NCBI GenBank assembly: GCA_009746045.1
Contig: RPFO01000080.1
Span: 10,354,242-10,418,241, forward strand
Direction of reading: 5' to 3'
Length of the DNA: 64,000 nt
Source: Mesostigma viride
Lineage: Eukaryota; Streptophyta; Mesostigmatophyceae; Mesostigmatales; Mesostigmataceae
The notes beneath the pieces are model-generated. The model was not told where the DNA came from. It was given only the letters and a program-made list of their open reading frames with translations, and ran no database searches. A program made the position numbers and the translations under genes. Numbering within the stretch: position 1 is the stretch's first letter; each line of letters opens with the position of its first letter. Below, one piece after another: positions 43,855-54,857 of the stretch.

Positions 43855-44783
43855 CCTTGTGCATTGAAATTATGGCTGGCTTACGTGTAGAGCGACTAGA
43901 TGACCTAGATTAATTAATTAATTAATAGACACGTGACTGCGTCACGTGAGCAGAAGTCCTCAGTGGGAGGGGAACATGGGATGGAATGGATGGTATAAGC
44001 TATCTAGGTCCTAGTTACAGGGGTGTGGGCACCGCGGCCCGAATCGCTATGAATGCCATACTTGGTCACACGCGGAGCCCCCACAGGCTTGGGGGTGGTC
44101 TCCTTCATCACTCATACTTGCCATCTATCCTTGTGCACCATCCTCCATATTAAAAAAAAATTAAATTAAATTATAACATGTCCCCGTTGGGAGATCATGT
44201 AGCACATATTCCAGGTTGGATGGGTGGTGTGGAGGAAGCCGCGTAATCGAACTAACCTAACTCTAGCTATCCTCCATATATTACCTGGACCTAGATAGCT
44301 TATACCATCCATTCCATCCCATGTTCCCCTCCCACTGAGGACTTATGCTCACGTGACCGACGCAGTCACGTGTCTATTAATTAATTAATTAATTAATGGA
44401 GGCAGATGGTGCGCAAGGATAGATGGCAAGTAGTGATGAAGGAGACCACCCCCAAGCCTGTGGGGGCTCCGCGTGTGACCAAGTATGGCATTCATGAATA
44501 GCGATTCGGGCCGCAGTGCCCACACCCCTGTAACTAGGACCTAGATAGCTTACACCATCCATTCCATCCCATGTTCCCCTCCCACTGAGGACTTATGCTC
44601 ACGTGACGCAGTCACGTGTCTATTAATTAACATGTTCCCCTCCCACTGAGGATTTATGCTCACGTGACGCAGTCACGTGTCTATTAATTAATAAATTAAT
44701 TAATTAATGTACATACTTCTTACTTTTTCCTTTAGCCCCTTTGTGTATGCGTGTATGCGTTCCCTCTTTTCCTTCTTAGTTTT

Positions 44784-44794
44784 GTGTGTGTGGG

Positions 44795-44850
<56 letters not shown>
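44784..44850. repeat. GT microsatellite
   Basis: Interrupted run of GT dinucleotides about 65 bp long (TGTGTGTGTG with a few substitutions). It is bordered by copies of a dispersed repeat that includes TGTCTCCCTCCATGCAGGTC. Confidence 0.9.
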
Positions 44851-44852
<2 letters not shown>

Positions 44853-45105
44853 CCCTATAAACCTTTCTTGTTACCCTCTGTCTCCCTCCATGCAGGTCTT
44901 CCTAGAGATTAATTAATTATTAATTAATTAGACTCGTGCTCCCGTTGGGGAGTCACGGAGCATTAACCCCGATCCATGGATGGATGGATGGGTGCAAACA
45001 GTCCTACCGCGGTCTAATCTATCTACATCGGCTACATACTACATCTATCTAACAGCATGCTAACAACAACAACTATCTAGGCAGCCGCACGCTGCCCTAG
45101 GGGGG

Positions 45106-46074
45106 CTATCTGGCGTGCCTCCCACGGGATTGCACACGTGGGCGCTTCCCCACTGGGGGGGGCTCGTTGTCCTCTATGACCTGGGCCCACTTGGCCTTGT
45201 CCATCATCTTCTTCCAAATCACGGAGAGGCCTAGGCCCCCCATGTCCTCTACTAGCTGTTCTTTGAAGGTGCGGGCCTTGCGGCGTCTAACATCACTGGG
45301 CCCAGCCCACGTCAGGAGGTGCCGACCAGGCTGGGCTGGTCGCAGTCCTGCGGGGGGGCCACGTGAGGTGTCTACCTGGTTGGTGCGAGCTAGGTGCCCT
45401 ACTAGCTGCAGGCGTCGTTGCTTAATGGTGCTGGTGATATAGGGCATGCCCTGGTACAGGTCCTCATTGCGGACGTGAGCAGCATATCCTACTCTGAAAA
45501 TGGAACGTAGCATGCTGGTGACCGCGCCGTCCAGCTTGCGGGCCAGGTCGGCGGTGAGGGTCCACGTCTCGGCCCCATACGTGAGAACAGGAAGGACGAG
45601 GACCTTGAACAGGTCCTGTTTCTCGATCTTGCCCAGGGGCTTGCGCCACAGGGCCCGGTACTGGCGTAAAGCGTGCCAGGCGAGGGAGATGCGATGGTCC
45701 ACATCGACCTCGCAGCTGGGGAGCAGGCTGCCTAGCAGCTTAACGCGGTCCCTATACTGGACTCGGGGCGGCGGTGAGTTGGTGAGCCCAACCGCCAGGG
45801 CCTCTGTCTTCTTGCTGACCTCGAGCCCCACTGCACGGGCCTCGAGGGCCAGGCAGTCAAGCCATGTCTGCACGTGCCCAGTGTCCTCGAAGAGGGTGGT
45901 GTCGTCTGCGTAGATGATGTCTGCCAGCCGAACTGCGTTGATGAGCCTAGAGATAGTCACGCGGCTCCCGCGGCCTTTGCGTCTTTCCTCTCCGACAACT
46001 ACCCTAGCCCTTCCACGGCGTTGGATCGCCATGCGTCCAGCTGAGGGGTAAAAGCCCGGTTGAGCGGATGACAC
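45106..46074 (-). pseudogene. 5'-truncated LINE, reverse-transcriptase C-terminus
   Basis: 322 codons open from inside the reverse transcriptase. IIYADDTTLFEDTG holds the catalytic YADD, followed by VLPVLTYGAETWTL and a conserved tail, ARKLDGAVTSMLRSIFRVGY through HLARTNQVDTS. The upstream fingers and endonuclease are missing, as expected for 5' truncation during target-primed reverse transcription. The tail type is seen in RTE/CR1-like elements; exact clade unresolved. The region before it (45955-46040) matches the repeat at 17280-17765. Confidence 0.8.
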
Positions 46075-46120
46075 TAACAGCTTCAGTGTCTAGGGGGTCA
46101 GTGGAGGTCCCTAGTATACC

Positions 46121-46750
46121 TTGTATTGGCACCCGCGTGGCGCAGTCACGTGCTTATTAATGGATCAGAATCCTGAGGACGACTCTAGTGCATTAGACCA
46201 GGTCATGGCAGGCGTCATGGTCCTCGTCCTCACGGTGCTCACGTATGGCGCCGAGGCATGGACACTCACGGCAACACTGGCAGCCAAGCTAGACGGCACG
46301 GTAACCCGGATGCTCCGACAGGTCCTGAATGTCGGGTTTTCTCAGCGTAGGTCATTAGAGTCTTTGTATCACGGTATGCCTCGTATTTCGGATGAGATTA
46401 GGCAGCGTAGGATAGCATTTATAGGACATCTTGCTCGCACCAGCCAGGTCGACACCGCCCTTGGTCTGGCCGGTCCCCAGCGGCTCGGCCAACCAGGGCG
46501 GCATATTTTGACCTGGCCTGGCCCCAAGAACATTCCTAAAAAGGTAGGGAAACATGCCATGACCTATACCCAGATGTTGCTGGACGACCTAGTGGTCCCA
46601 GCCCAGTTTGAGTACCGCATCCACTCTCTCTCCCGTCTTTGGACTGCCATGCAGGACAAGACGCGGTGGAAGAAGATTGTCAAGGCGCACACGCCAGCCC
46701 CTGTGGGCAAGCCGCCTCCCCCAAAAAGGAGGAGCCGTTTTGATGAGTAG
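46121..46750 (+). pseudogene. 5'-truncated LINE tail, related family
   Basis: 209 codons opening after the YADD region: VLTVLTYGAEAWTLTATLAA, DGTVTRMLRQVLNVGF, RRIAFIGHLARTSQVDTALG and a proline/lysine-rich end. Related to, but clearly diverged from, the copy at 45106, which lies head to head with it. It ends at TAG 46748-46750, followed by a short 3' UTR with AATTTAATTTAA repeats. Confidence 0.75.
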
Positions 46751-47186
46751 CGTAGATAGGCTTTTCTAGACTAGATATAGCTTAGAGTTAGGTTAGTTCG
46801 ATTACGCGGCTTCCTCCACACCACCCATCCAACCTGGAATATGTGCTACATGATCTCCCAACGGAGACATGTTATAATTTAATTTAATTTAATTTTTAAT
46901 GGCAGGCATGGCGCAGGAAAACCAATGCTAGCTAGGCACCATGGCGCAGCTCCCTGCTGTAACCAAGTTCGATGCTGGGCGCAGAGTGAGGCGTGAGGAC
47001 GGTCCTGGACACACCGCAGTGGACGCCGGCAATCCTTGATATGTTGCTGTCGATAATCAAGTTTGTTTTGCCTAGCCTGTTCAGAAATAAGTACCGGTCA
47101 ATCATGAGCCACGACATAATAATATGCTATACTTTATATTACTAGTTAATAAATTATAACGCGGACAAGTCGCCACGCACTGCCCT
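46751..47186. other. spacer between LINE tail and P450 gene
   Basis: Contains AATTTAATTTAATTTAATTT near 46875-46895 and a block (GGCTTCCTCCACACCACCCA, 46808 on) that recurs inverted at 44220-44250. No gene is supported. The P450 3' UTR presumably lies here. Confidence 0.4.
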
Positions 47187-50100
47187 TCACGCCCGCTTAT
47201 GGAACGCAATGGAAATCGGCCCATCAGGGTACATCAGCAGGCGCGTCATCTCGCCCACTTCCTTGCCAACGTGCTCCACGTTGTACTTCTGCAGCAACGT
47301 CGCGAGCAAGACATGAGTCTCCATCTCGGCGAGCCGGAAGCCGACGCACTTGCGCGTGCCATGGCCAAAGGGCACAAAGGCAAACGGGTGGTGCTGCTTG
47401 GGCGCGCCCGCGGTCGCGAGCCAGCGCTCCGGTTTCAGCTCGAGTGGGTCGTCAAAGTAGAGCGGGTTGCGCGCCTTGCACCAGTTGTCGAGCAGCAGTT
47501 GTGTGCCCTGTGGAACAGATAGCGAAGCACGGCGGTGCAGGACAACCAAGGAGAGCAGGGCAATGAACTGTGAATATGCAACAAATGTGTGCCCTGCGTG
47601 CCAAAAACTACGCAGTTCGGGAAGAAAAAAAAAAGTAGATCTTCCAGTGCAGTCTAAGAGTCTTCCAGTGCGAACATGGCGTGCAACCGCCGACACATGT
47701 AATAGCACACAGTAGAATGACCAATGACGAATCGATAAATGAGCATTTTGATCAGGAACTGCTTCATAGAAAAAAATGGGGATGGCTGACAACGGCGTCT
47801 AGCTACCGTCAAGAGATGCGACGATGAATTTACAGGGATATCAAATCCTCGATATCCCGTCAGTAGCCTATCTGCCAAACGTAACTTACATGGACCTTGT
47901 AGAACCTACGCACATCTGAACCATGATGCCAAATCTGCTTAAGCGCTGTTCCGCAACAAACCTAATTTACCAGCCACCGCCACGTGGAGTTTTTCTTCTT
48001 TCTTTGCCGTATTCTGCAGTGCCTTGGGCTGCTGGCTCATGCCGCCTGTTGTAATGTGCTGTCATATTTGTATTTGCAGTGGGTGCAGCGTTTCTTGGAC
48101 GTTTGCACGCATGGCATGGCTAACATAATGACTGACATGACCTATTGATGGTTGCTCCATCGAGGGTCATTCCTCGCGTCATATGGAGGGTACGTATTTC
48201 CATTCAGAGTCTCGGTCTCGCTCTAAGTGTTAGCCAGCCATCATTTCAATGTACGCGGCTACATGGTTCCACCTTCATTCATTTGCATCATCCTGAACGT
48301 CGACAAACCGCGCAGATAAGATAACAGCAGCTTGAGCTACAATGGTCCAGATTCTTCAAGATTTCTGGCCTGCCCTGGTTGTCTCATTGATATAATAACA
48401 GTGAGACTAGGCTACCCCAAGTCAGCAATAAAGCAACAACTTACAACCCATTCAGCAACAACAGCCTCCGGCATCCCCACACTAAGCCACTAAATTTAAT
48501 CCCCACCATCCGCCATGACAGCATTTAATTTCATTTTAATCTGTCCTTGCCAAAACAAAATGTGAACGATTTTGGAATAGTTACTAATCCCAGTTCTCTC
48601 TCCTACCGCTTCACACGGCAGCCACTTCCCATCCGGTTCATGCCCTGCCCCTTCCCCCGGTTCATGCCCTCCCCCTTCCCCCGGTTCATGCCCTGCCCCT
48701 TCCCCCGGTTCATGCCCTGCCCCTTCCCCCGGTTCATGCCCTGCCCCTTCCCCCGGTTCATGCCCTCCCTTCCCCCGGTTCATGCCCTGCCCCTTCCCCG
48801 GTTCATGCCCTCCCCTTCCCCCGGTTCATGCCCTGCCCCTTCCCCCGGTTCATGCCCTGCCCCTTCCCCCGGTTCATGCCCTCCCCCTTCCCCCGGTTCA
48901 TGCCCTGCCCCTTCCCCCGGTTCATGCCCTGCCCCTTCCCCCAGTTCATGCCCTGCCCCTTCCCCCGGTTCATGCCCTGCCCCTTCCCCCGGTTCATGCC
49001 CTGCCCCTTCCCCCCTGTGACCCCATGATAAATTGAATTAAATTTTGTACATTTAATTCTAACTGCGTCACGTGGGTGCCAATGAACGAACCTTGACCCC
49101 ATTGATATCCCCCCCCAAACGTACCCACAACCTCAGTCCCACAGCAGGCCGCCCCCAACCTACGCGCTACCTCAACCCCATGCTCGCCCCCCCCCCAACC
49201 TACCCACCACCTCAATCCCATGATCGCCCCCTCCCCCGCCCCCCTCCCCCAACCCACCTTGGGCACATGGTACCCGCCAATAATCGTGTCCTCGATCGCG
49301 AGCCTCGAGTTGGCCGGCACGATGGGCGCCAGCCGCATGCTCTCCTTGACAAACGCCTTGAGGTAGGGCATGCGCTTGAGGTCGTCGCCCGTGACCAGCC
49401 GGTCGCGCCCGACCACCTCGTCGATCTCGGCCTGGAGGAGGCGCTGGGCGGAGGGGAATCGCCCCGCGTGGTATAGTGACCAGGACATGACGGTGGAGGT
49501 GGCATCCACCGCGGCCGCAAGCAGGTCCACGCTGCAAGAGGGTGTAGAGGGGGATCAGAGTGTGCGGGGCATTGGCATTCAAGCACCACGCGTACCACAG
49601 ATGAGTTAAGCGAAGGGTGGCGTACGCCGTGGTTAGAAAACCACCCAGACTTTTCTCTGCGCCGCAGGACGCACCCAATCCACCAATCAGCCAACCTGCC
49701 ACGGGATCTGTGCAGGATGCCCTCACTCATCACCCAATCACACGCCCATGCATTCAAGCAAAGGGCGCATTCAGTCATTTGCCTCCGTGGGGAGAGTCAC
49801 CGAGTACAAACTTTCAGGTCACACGCCTGACTGCGCACACCCATAGTGTGCAGCATGGCCATGAATCACCCACAATTCTGTGCGCCGCGCACCCTAATCC
49901 ACGCACACCCTGCCTCTAGCCCACACAGCGCATTCCATCACTCATCCTCCAACCACCCACCCGTTCTGCGCTACATGCGCTGTCCGACATCAGCACTCCA
50001 TTTAGACTTTCTTCCACAGCCGGCAACAGATTCTCAGAGCCGGTTGCTACTAGAGCTGTTCTGATAACGGTGATTGACTAAGCTCCAATTACTACATTAT

Positions 50101-50580
50101 TCGCCGCGGCGGTCCTTGTAGAGGCCAGCCGTCTGGCCGGAGCCGCGCGGGCACTTTGCACAACAACCGGATCGGTGCAGCTCCCCAGCAGGGTATCCGG
50201 CACATCTGCTCTAAACCAAGCACTGTCCAACACCCACCCATTCTGCGCCGCGTCTTGCTCGGTGAGCTTGGGGGACGCCAGCATGTAGCTCATGAAATCG
50301 TCCACCACGCCGCCCGACTCGTGGAACCGCTTGGCTCGCTCCTGCACGACCACGCTGGCCCACTCGTTGAGCGTGTCCATCGCCTCGCAGAAGCGGTTGT
50401 AGTCCCTGTTTGGGAACTTCTTCCACAGGAGGGGGTGCGTGAAGGCAAGCTTGCTTGACGTCTCGAAGAAAACCTGGAGGCGGGGGGCGGGAGAGGGGGA
50501 GCAATTATGAGGTGGTTTGCCTTATGACTTTATGAGCTCTATGTACTTTCACAAAGCCTGAAGAATGTATAAAGGCATGC

Positions 50581-50627
<47 letters not shown>

Positions 50628-52226
50628 CGGGCGGGAGAGAGAGAGAGAGGCGGGGGGGGGGGGGGCAGGGAGGGGGGGGGGGCGCGAGGCTACACAACAC
50701 GCTAATTCCACAATGGATTGAGGAGGCTGTAGGCAGTGTAGGGGGCTACAGGGGATGGGGGGGGGGGGTGACAGGGGGCGGCCATTGGGGGGGGGGGGGG
50801 GGGGTTAACCAGGGTATGCGGGTCTATGGGCGGGCCACCTACAGCTTGGCAAGGCGACCGCTGTGGGTGCCCACTACAGTGACCGCGGTGTGCCCACTAT
50901 AGTGACCGCGGTGTGCCCACTGGCCACAAGTTTGCTAGGCAACCGCTGTGGGTGCCCACTGTAGTGACCGCGGTGTGCCCACTATAGTGGCCGCGGTGTG
51001 CCCACAGCTTCGCAAGCCAGCCCCCCCTCCACGGTTTGGTATCTGTAACTTGTGGACAAGTTCTAGTGGTAGCCCTGCATGCTGGGGATTTGGTGGCCTG
51101 GGGCAGGCTACGAGAGAGGCAACCCTACCCACCCAGTCCAGGGGCATGCCAAGAGATACGCTTCATGTAGAGGCATGGGGGCGCTTGGGGCACGCTACAG
51201 GAGAGGCGACGCACCCGTACAGCCTTGACGAATCGGAAGACATCGTCGCCCATCGTTGCGTCCATGCACCCCATGCGCTTGCTGAACACGACCACACCCG
51301 TGCTCTCCAGCGCATACAGGCTCATGAGCTCCTGCACATTTTGGAGGACCCGATTAAGGCCGGCCCCCTGCCCCTGGTTAGCTGGGGACGAGGCCAGCCG
51401 GTGCTCGACGGCGGCGATCAGATCAGGGCCCACAGAATCTGCCAGTGTGGCGACTGAGGCCGAGATGTCTGGTGGGGACATGAGTTTTTTTTGGACGGGC
51501 ACGCGCACGCGCCACCACTCCTCGCCGTTGGAGACGACCATGCCGGGGGGGATGCCACGGGACTTGCGGTGCTCAGCGATCCAGTCCAGGGAGCGGCGCT
51601 GCGGGAACTTGGGCTCGTTCTGGTACACCTGGCCGATGATGTCGGGGTCAAAGATCATGAGGGTCCAGTCGCCGAGTACCTGGGGGCGGGAAGAAAGCCC
51701 GCACGCGCGCGCGGGGGGTTAGCAAGGCACCGGATGCGATTATCAAGCAAGTGCATGCATTCCGGAGCATGCGTGCCCGAGAGTTAACAACGATCTAAAC
51801 AGCAATTTAAACTACCATTGCCGTCCGGAAGCGGCGCAATGCAATGGGCATAGATGGATATAGAGCATACACGTTGCTATTAAACTCAGAACACTGATTT
51901 CTAAGATCAAGGCAGACCAGGGGATCTACCTGGAATCGGCAAATTCGGGGCCACTGCTCATACAGGCGCTCATAAAACTTGGGCATGTGGTTAAGCTCTT
52001 TGGACACGTCTTTGACGACACCAAACCATGGCCAGCCTTTTGGCCCCGGAACCTCCTCAAAATTCTTGAAAGAACCGCTATCATGCTGGACATCCGCTAA
52101 GGCAGGAGATGCCCCCCCCGCCACAGAAGCATACTCGCGTGCGCTGAATGCGCGACCGGCCGTGGCCGCGATGCATTGAGCCTGCCGGAAAATGGCCCGA
52201 AGGCCCTGCGGCTGGGATAGCAACAT
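47187..52226 (-). CDS. cytochrome P450 with mitochondrial-type presequence
   Basis: Five exons on the minus strand: 52226-51930, 51679-51221 (or 51215), 50473-50238, 49531-49258, 47507-47187. All junctions obey GT-AG and keep frame (phases 0, 0, 2, 0), giving about 528 residues, a normal P450 length. Residues 1-34 are arginine-rich and amphipathic without acids (MLLSQPQGLRAIFRQAQC), ending RAFSAREYAS, as in a mitochondrial targeting peptide. Then come the proline hinge PGPKGWPWFG, the I-helix AAVDATS, KESMR (ExxR), KPERW and the heme-binding FGHGTRKCVGF with Cys near 476. All catalytic landmarks are intact. The C-terminal region resembles mitochondrial-clan P450s fed by ferredoxin; substrate unknown. 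Divergent from the methyltransferase at 53323. Confidence 0.88.
48275..48400 (-). mobile_element. SINE-like repeat copy in P450 intron 4
   Basis: Contains CATCATCCTGAACG, GCGCAGATAAGATAACAGCA and GATTTCTGGCCTGCCCTGGT then TGTCTCATTGATAT. This matches the reverse of the 43721 copy with about 15 percent differences by eye. No target duplication is clear. Confidence 0.5.
48637..49017. repeat. 24-bp minisatellite in P450 intron 4
   Basis: About 16 units of GGTTCATGCCCTGCCCCTTC plus CCCC, with length variants (CCCTCCC for CCCTGCCCC, and one A for G). Both strands are open by chance because the unit is 24 bp. It lies inside the last P450 intron, so the open frames are not genes. Confidence 0.9.
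50580..50810. repeat. GA microsatellite and poly-G tracts
   Basis: About 20 GA dinucleotides (50583-50620), then GGGC/GAGA runs, then several G runs of 8-18 bases up to 50802. It lies in P450 intron 2. Poly-G runs of this size can form G-quadruplexes and are error-prone to sequence. Confidence 0.9.
50858..51005. repeat. GTGCCCACTATAGTGACCGCG tandem repeats
   Basis: Five or six copies of a roughly 24-bp unit built on GTGCCCACTATAGTGACCGC, with G/A changes, in P450 intron 2. The unit contains the palindrome ACTATAGT. Confidence 0.75.
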
Positions 52227-53322
52227 GGCGGTAAAGCACGCTGGGGATTCGCTAGGCCCCGCGCGCTCCTGCCCGCGCCAGTCCTAGCCTGTTTTCTCCT
52301 GCAATGTGCATTCATTTATGGAGGAACTGGTTTTCCGATACGCGTGGGCCGTGGAATCGAGCGCTGGCATCCCCGTGGCTTGGCGTCCACCGCACCTGGT
52401 GCCTACGATGCTGAGTTGCCCTGTTGTCACGTGGCCGCTAGCGCGAAAGATGCAGCCGGAGACGGCCAATTGGAGGAGCGCTGCAATCCACTGCAACTAG
52501 TGCGCTGTAAGGGAGTAGATGGCGGGAACGTTCTTTATCCGCGCCAAGTTGGCAAGTTAGTGATGAACACTGATTTTGCGGGGTCAGGGGCTCAGGGCGG
52601 GTATGCAAAAAAATGAAAAAGACGTTGCAAACCGAAGGCCTGCATGTGAAACAAATCTGGACGCAAGCCTGACGCAAGACGGTATAAAGAGTCGTTCGCG
52701 GTCCATCAGACCAACACATAGCACATACAGCTAGTGCATAGTGCATACTGCATAGAGTTCATTTCATTGATTAGTGGGATTCCATTTCCAACATCCACAA
52801 AGCCATACACTGCCGCAGTGAGTGCCAACTGCCACACAACCACCCAACAAGAATCCACGCGTTCGGCGTTCCGCTGGGTGACCAGCGTGCGGAGGATCAG
52901 CGTCAGATGGATGATGAGGACGACGAATTCTGTGGCGGTGATTATAGAGGGAAACATGCTCTTGATTTTAGCTGCCTGGGAAAAAATCTCAACATCTCTG
53001 TCGTCAGAGCAATGTTGCCCTGTCTAATTTAGTCGCTCAGCTGCGGTGCAGGCAGCAACGTGCATGTGATAACGAACATTATCTGGGAAGAAATCTTTCC
53101 CTAAAAATCTTTCCGAGGAACGCACTATATTACCGACGTCAACTTTGTTACCTACGCTGTACTATGTATGTAGAATGTTTGCAGTCGGGCGAGACTGCTG
53201 CTTTTCGTTGGCTTGACACCGACAGTCAACCCCCGACCATGCATCGGAATGCGATCAATTCACCATTTCTACCGCATTAGTGAGTCCCAGCTCTGTCTTT
53301 TCGCACAGTGATTGCGCTTGGG
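52227..53322. other. divergent intergenic region, P450 and methyltransferase
   Basis: 1.1 kb between the two start codons, presumably holding both promoters. No TATA box stands out near either gene. Short ORFs in it have no coding features. The CATACAGCTAGTGCATAGTG stretch near 52720-52755 contains small direct repeats. Confidence 0.4.
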
Positions 53323-54273
53323 ATGCATTACACTACTCTCGGCAACTTCCAAAGACAATTCTTCTGCGGAGCCCGCCAGCATTTGAGCCTCCAGTATTTC
53401 ATCCGCTCAATCAGCGGCATGCCTACCAGCGTGCTGCCCGAAAAACGAGCGGAGGAGGCGGTCGCGTCATCCTCCGTGCATCAAGTCGCCCTGGAGGGCT
53501 ACCAGCAACCCGCGGCGTACGAGCGGGGCCGCCCGGGCTACTCGACTGAGTCTGTCCAGAAGCTTCTGTCCCAACTGCTGCCCCGCCGGCCCTCCTCGTC
53601 CGACATGCTGCTCGAGCTGGGCTCCGGGTCGGGCAAATTCACGATAGGGCTGATTCAGCTGCTCGACCCGCTGCCCCATGGACCCCGGGTCCTGTGCGTC
53701 GACCCCGTGCCAGGCATGCGTGACGCGCTGGCGAGATCTTGTGGCGACCGCGTCGACGTTTCCGACGGCTCCGCGGAACGCATCCCCGCGGACGACGGCA
53801 GCGTGTCCGCTATTTTCGTCGCGCAGGCGTTCCACTGGTTTGCCAGCGAGGCGACCCTGCGCGAGATGCACCGCGTGCTGCGCCCAGGTGGCGGCGTCGG
53901 GTTGATCTGGAACACGTTCGACTGCACCAAAGACTGGGTCGCGCGACTCGAGGCCATTCGGACGCGGCACTATAACCATGACATCCCGCGCCAGCAGACC
54001 GGCGAATGGAGGCGCGTATTTGAGACCGCAATAGGCCAAAGCCTCTTCTCGCCGCTCGACTTCTGGCAGGGCCGGTTCGTCCAGCGTGGAGACGCCAGCA
54101 TCATGGTGGACCGGATTGTCTCGTCCTCGGCGGTCGCGGTGCTGCCCAAGGAGCAGCAGCGGGCGGTCGCCGACGAGGTCGCGGCGGTGATGAGCTGTCA
54201 CCCGGACGTGGCGGGCGCCGTGGAGTACGATCTACCGTATGTCACCGACGTGTTCTGGTGCTTCAAGGTGTGA
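53323..54273 (+). CDS. class I SAM-dependent methyltransferase (type 11)
   Basis: An intronless ORF of 316 residues from ATG 53323; a second ATG at 53419 would remove a 32-residue arginine-poor leader that could be an organelle-targeting sequence. The Rossmann SAM site is clear: LLELGSGSGKFT near 96 (motif I), VLCVDPVPGM near 125 (acidic ribose-binding position), AERIPADDGSVSAIFVAQAF near 150, and HRVLRPGGGVGLIW near 185 (motif IV/V). The order matches the small yeast TMT1/C25B8.10-type group. A tail of about 100 residues follows. The substrate cannot be inferred; TMT1-type enzymes methylate small acids. The stop region WCFKV is the seed of the repeats that follow. Confidence 0.82.
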   Translation: MHYTTLGNFQRQFFCGARQHLSLQYFIRSISGMPTSVLPEKRAEEAVASSSVHQVALEGYQQPAAYERGRPGYSTESVQKLLSQLLPRRPSSSDMLLELGSGSGKFTIGLIQLLDPLPHGPRVLCVDPVPGMRDALARSCGDRVDVSDGSAERIPADDGSVSAIFVAQAFHWFASEATLREMHRVLRPGGGVGLIWNTFDCTKDWVARLEAIRTRHYNHDIPRQQTGEWRRVFETAIGQSLFSPLDFWQGRFVQRGDASIMVDRIVSSSAVAVLPKEQQRAVADEVAAVMSCHPDVAGAVEYDLPYVTDVFWCFKV

Positions 54274-54690
54274 GGCATCACTGAATGTATTTTGGTGCTT
54301 CAATTTGTGAGGCCTGCGCCACTGATGATATCTGCTGGTGCTTCAAGGTTAAAGGCATTTTGGAATGTATTTTAACGCTTCAAGATGTGAGGCATCATCA
54401 GTGGATGTCTTCAGGTGCTTCCATTGTCGTGAGGAAAATTAGGGTCTGTCGAGTTTTGAAACTCCTGCCCCTTGTGGGGCACCATTCCCTACAAGGGATT
54501 GGCAAAGCATGCTCTATAGTGCTTCAAGGTGTAAGGAATTATTGATGTTGTCTAGTGCTTCAAGATGCGAGGGATTACCGACTGCCCCCTAGAGCTCGGA
54601 ATCCGACTGGGTCATCTCAAGTGGTTGGAATTAATTAATTAGCTTAGGTTGGAAAGCGTACTCAAATGCTTCACTAGGATGTGAGGCACA
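54255..54690 (+). repeat. degenerate repeats seeded from the methyltransferase stop region
   Basis: The last codons and stop (GGTGCTTCAAGGTGTGAGGC) recur at least seven times in the next 400 bp in decayed forms, such as GGTGCTTCAATTTGTGAGGC, GTGCTTCAAGGTGTAAGG and GTGCTTCAAGATGCGAGG, at uneven spacing of 30-130 bp. They lie in the 3' UTR. No other ORF. Confidence 0.75.
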
Positions 54691-54857
54691 TTATTTATGC
54701 TGATGACTTATGTAGATAGATTAGACCGGTAGGATTGCGCGTACCAATCCATCCATCCATCGGGGTTAATGCTCCGTGACTCCCCAACGGGAGCACGAGT
54801 TTAATTACTTAATTAATTAACTAATATTTATGATAATGTTTAGGCTAATATATATTT
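54691..54857. other. spacer with dispersed CTCCGTGACTCCCCAACGGG repeat
   Basis: Holds one copy of a dispersed motif (GGGAGTCACGGAGCATTAAC on the other strand), also present near 34165, 43360 and 44945. It is followed by TTAATTAATTAA and leads directly into the retrotransposon copy. Confidence 0.55.

Larger units (their letters stand above)
43220..44700. repeat. cluster of inverted repeats, CACGTG palindromes and TTAA tracts
   Basis: Arms at about 43967-44150 and 44397-44580 are inverted copies of each other (ATGGGATGGAATGGATGGTA; GAGCCCCCACAGGCTTGGGG). The palindrome CACGTGACGCAGTCACGTG or its complement lies near 43238, 43927, 44599 and 44656, with an expanded form at 44350. Each is next to TTAATTAA tracts. 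A SINE-like copy lies at 43721-43854. No genes. Confidence 0.65.

Noticed and set aside
48496-49102. Proline- and glycine-rich ORFs in the 24-bp minisatellite
   Set aside because: The unit length is a multiple of three, and the region lies in a P450 intron.
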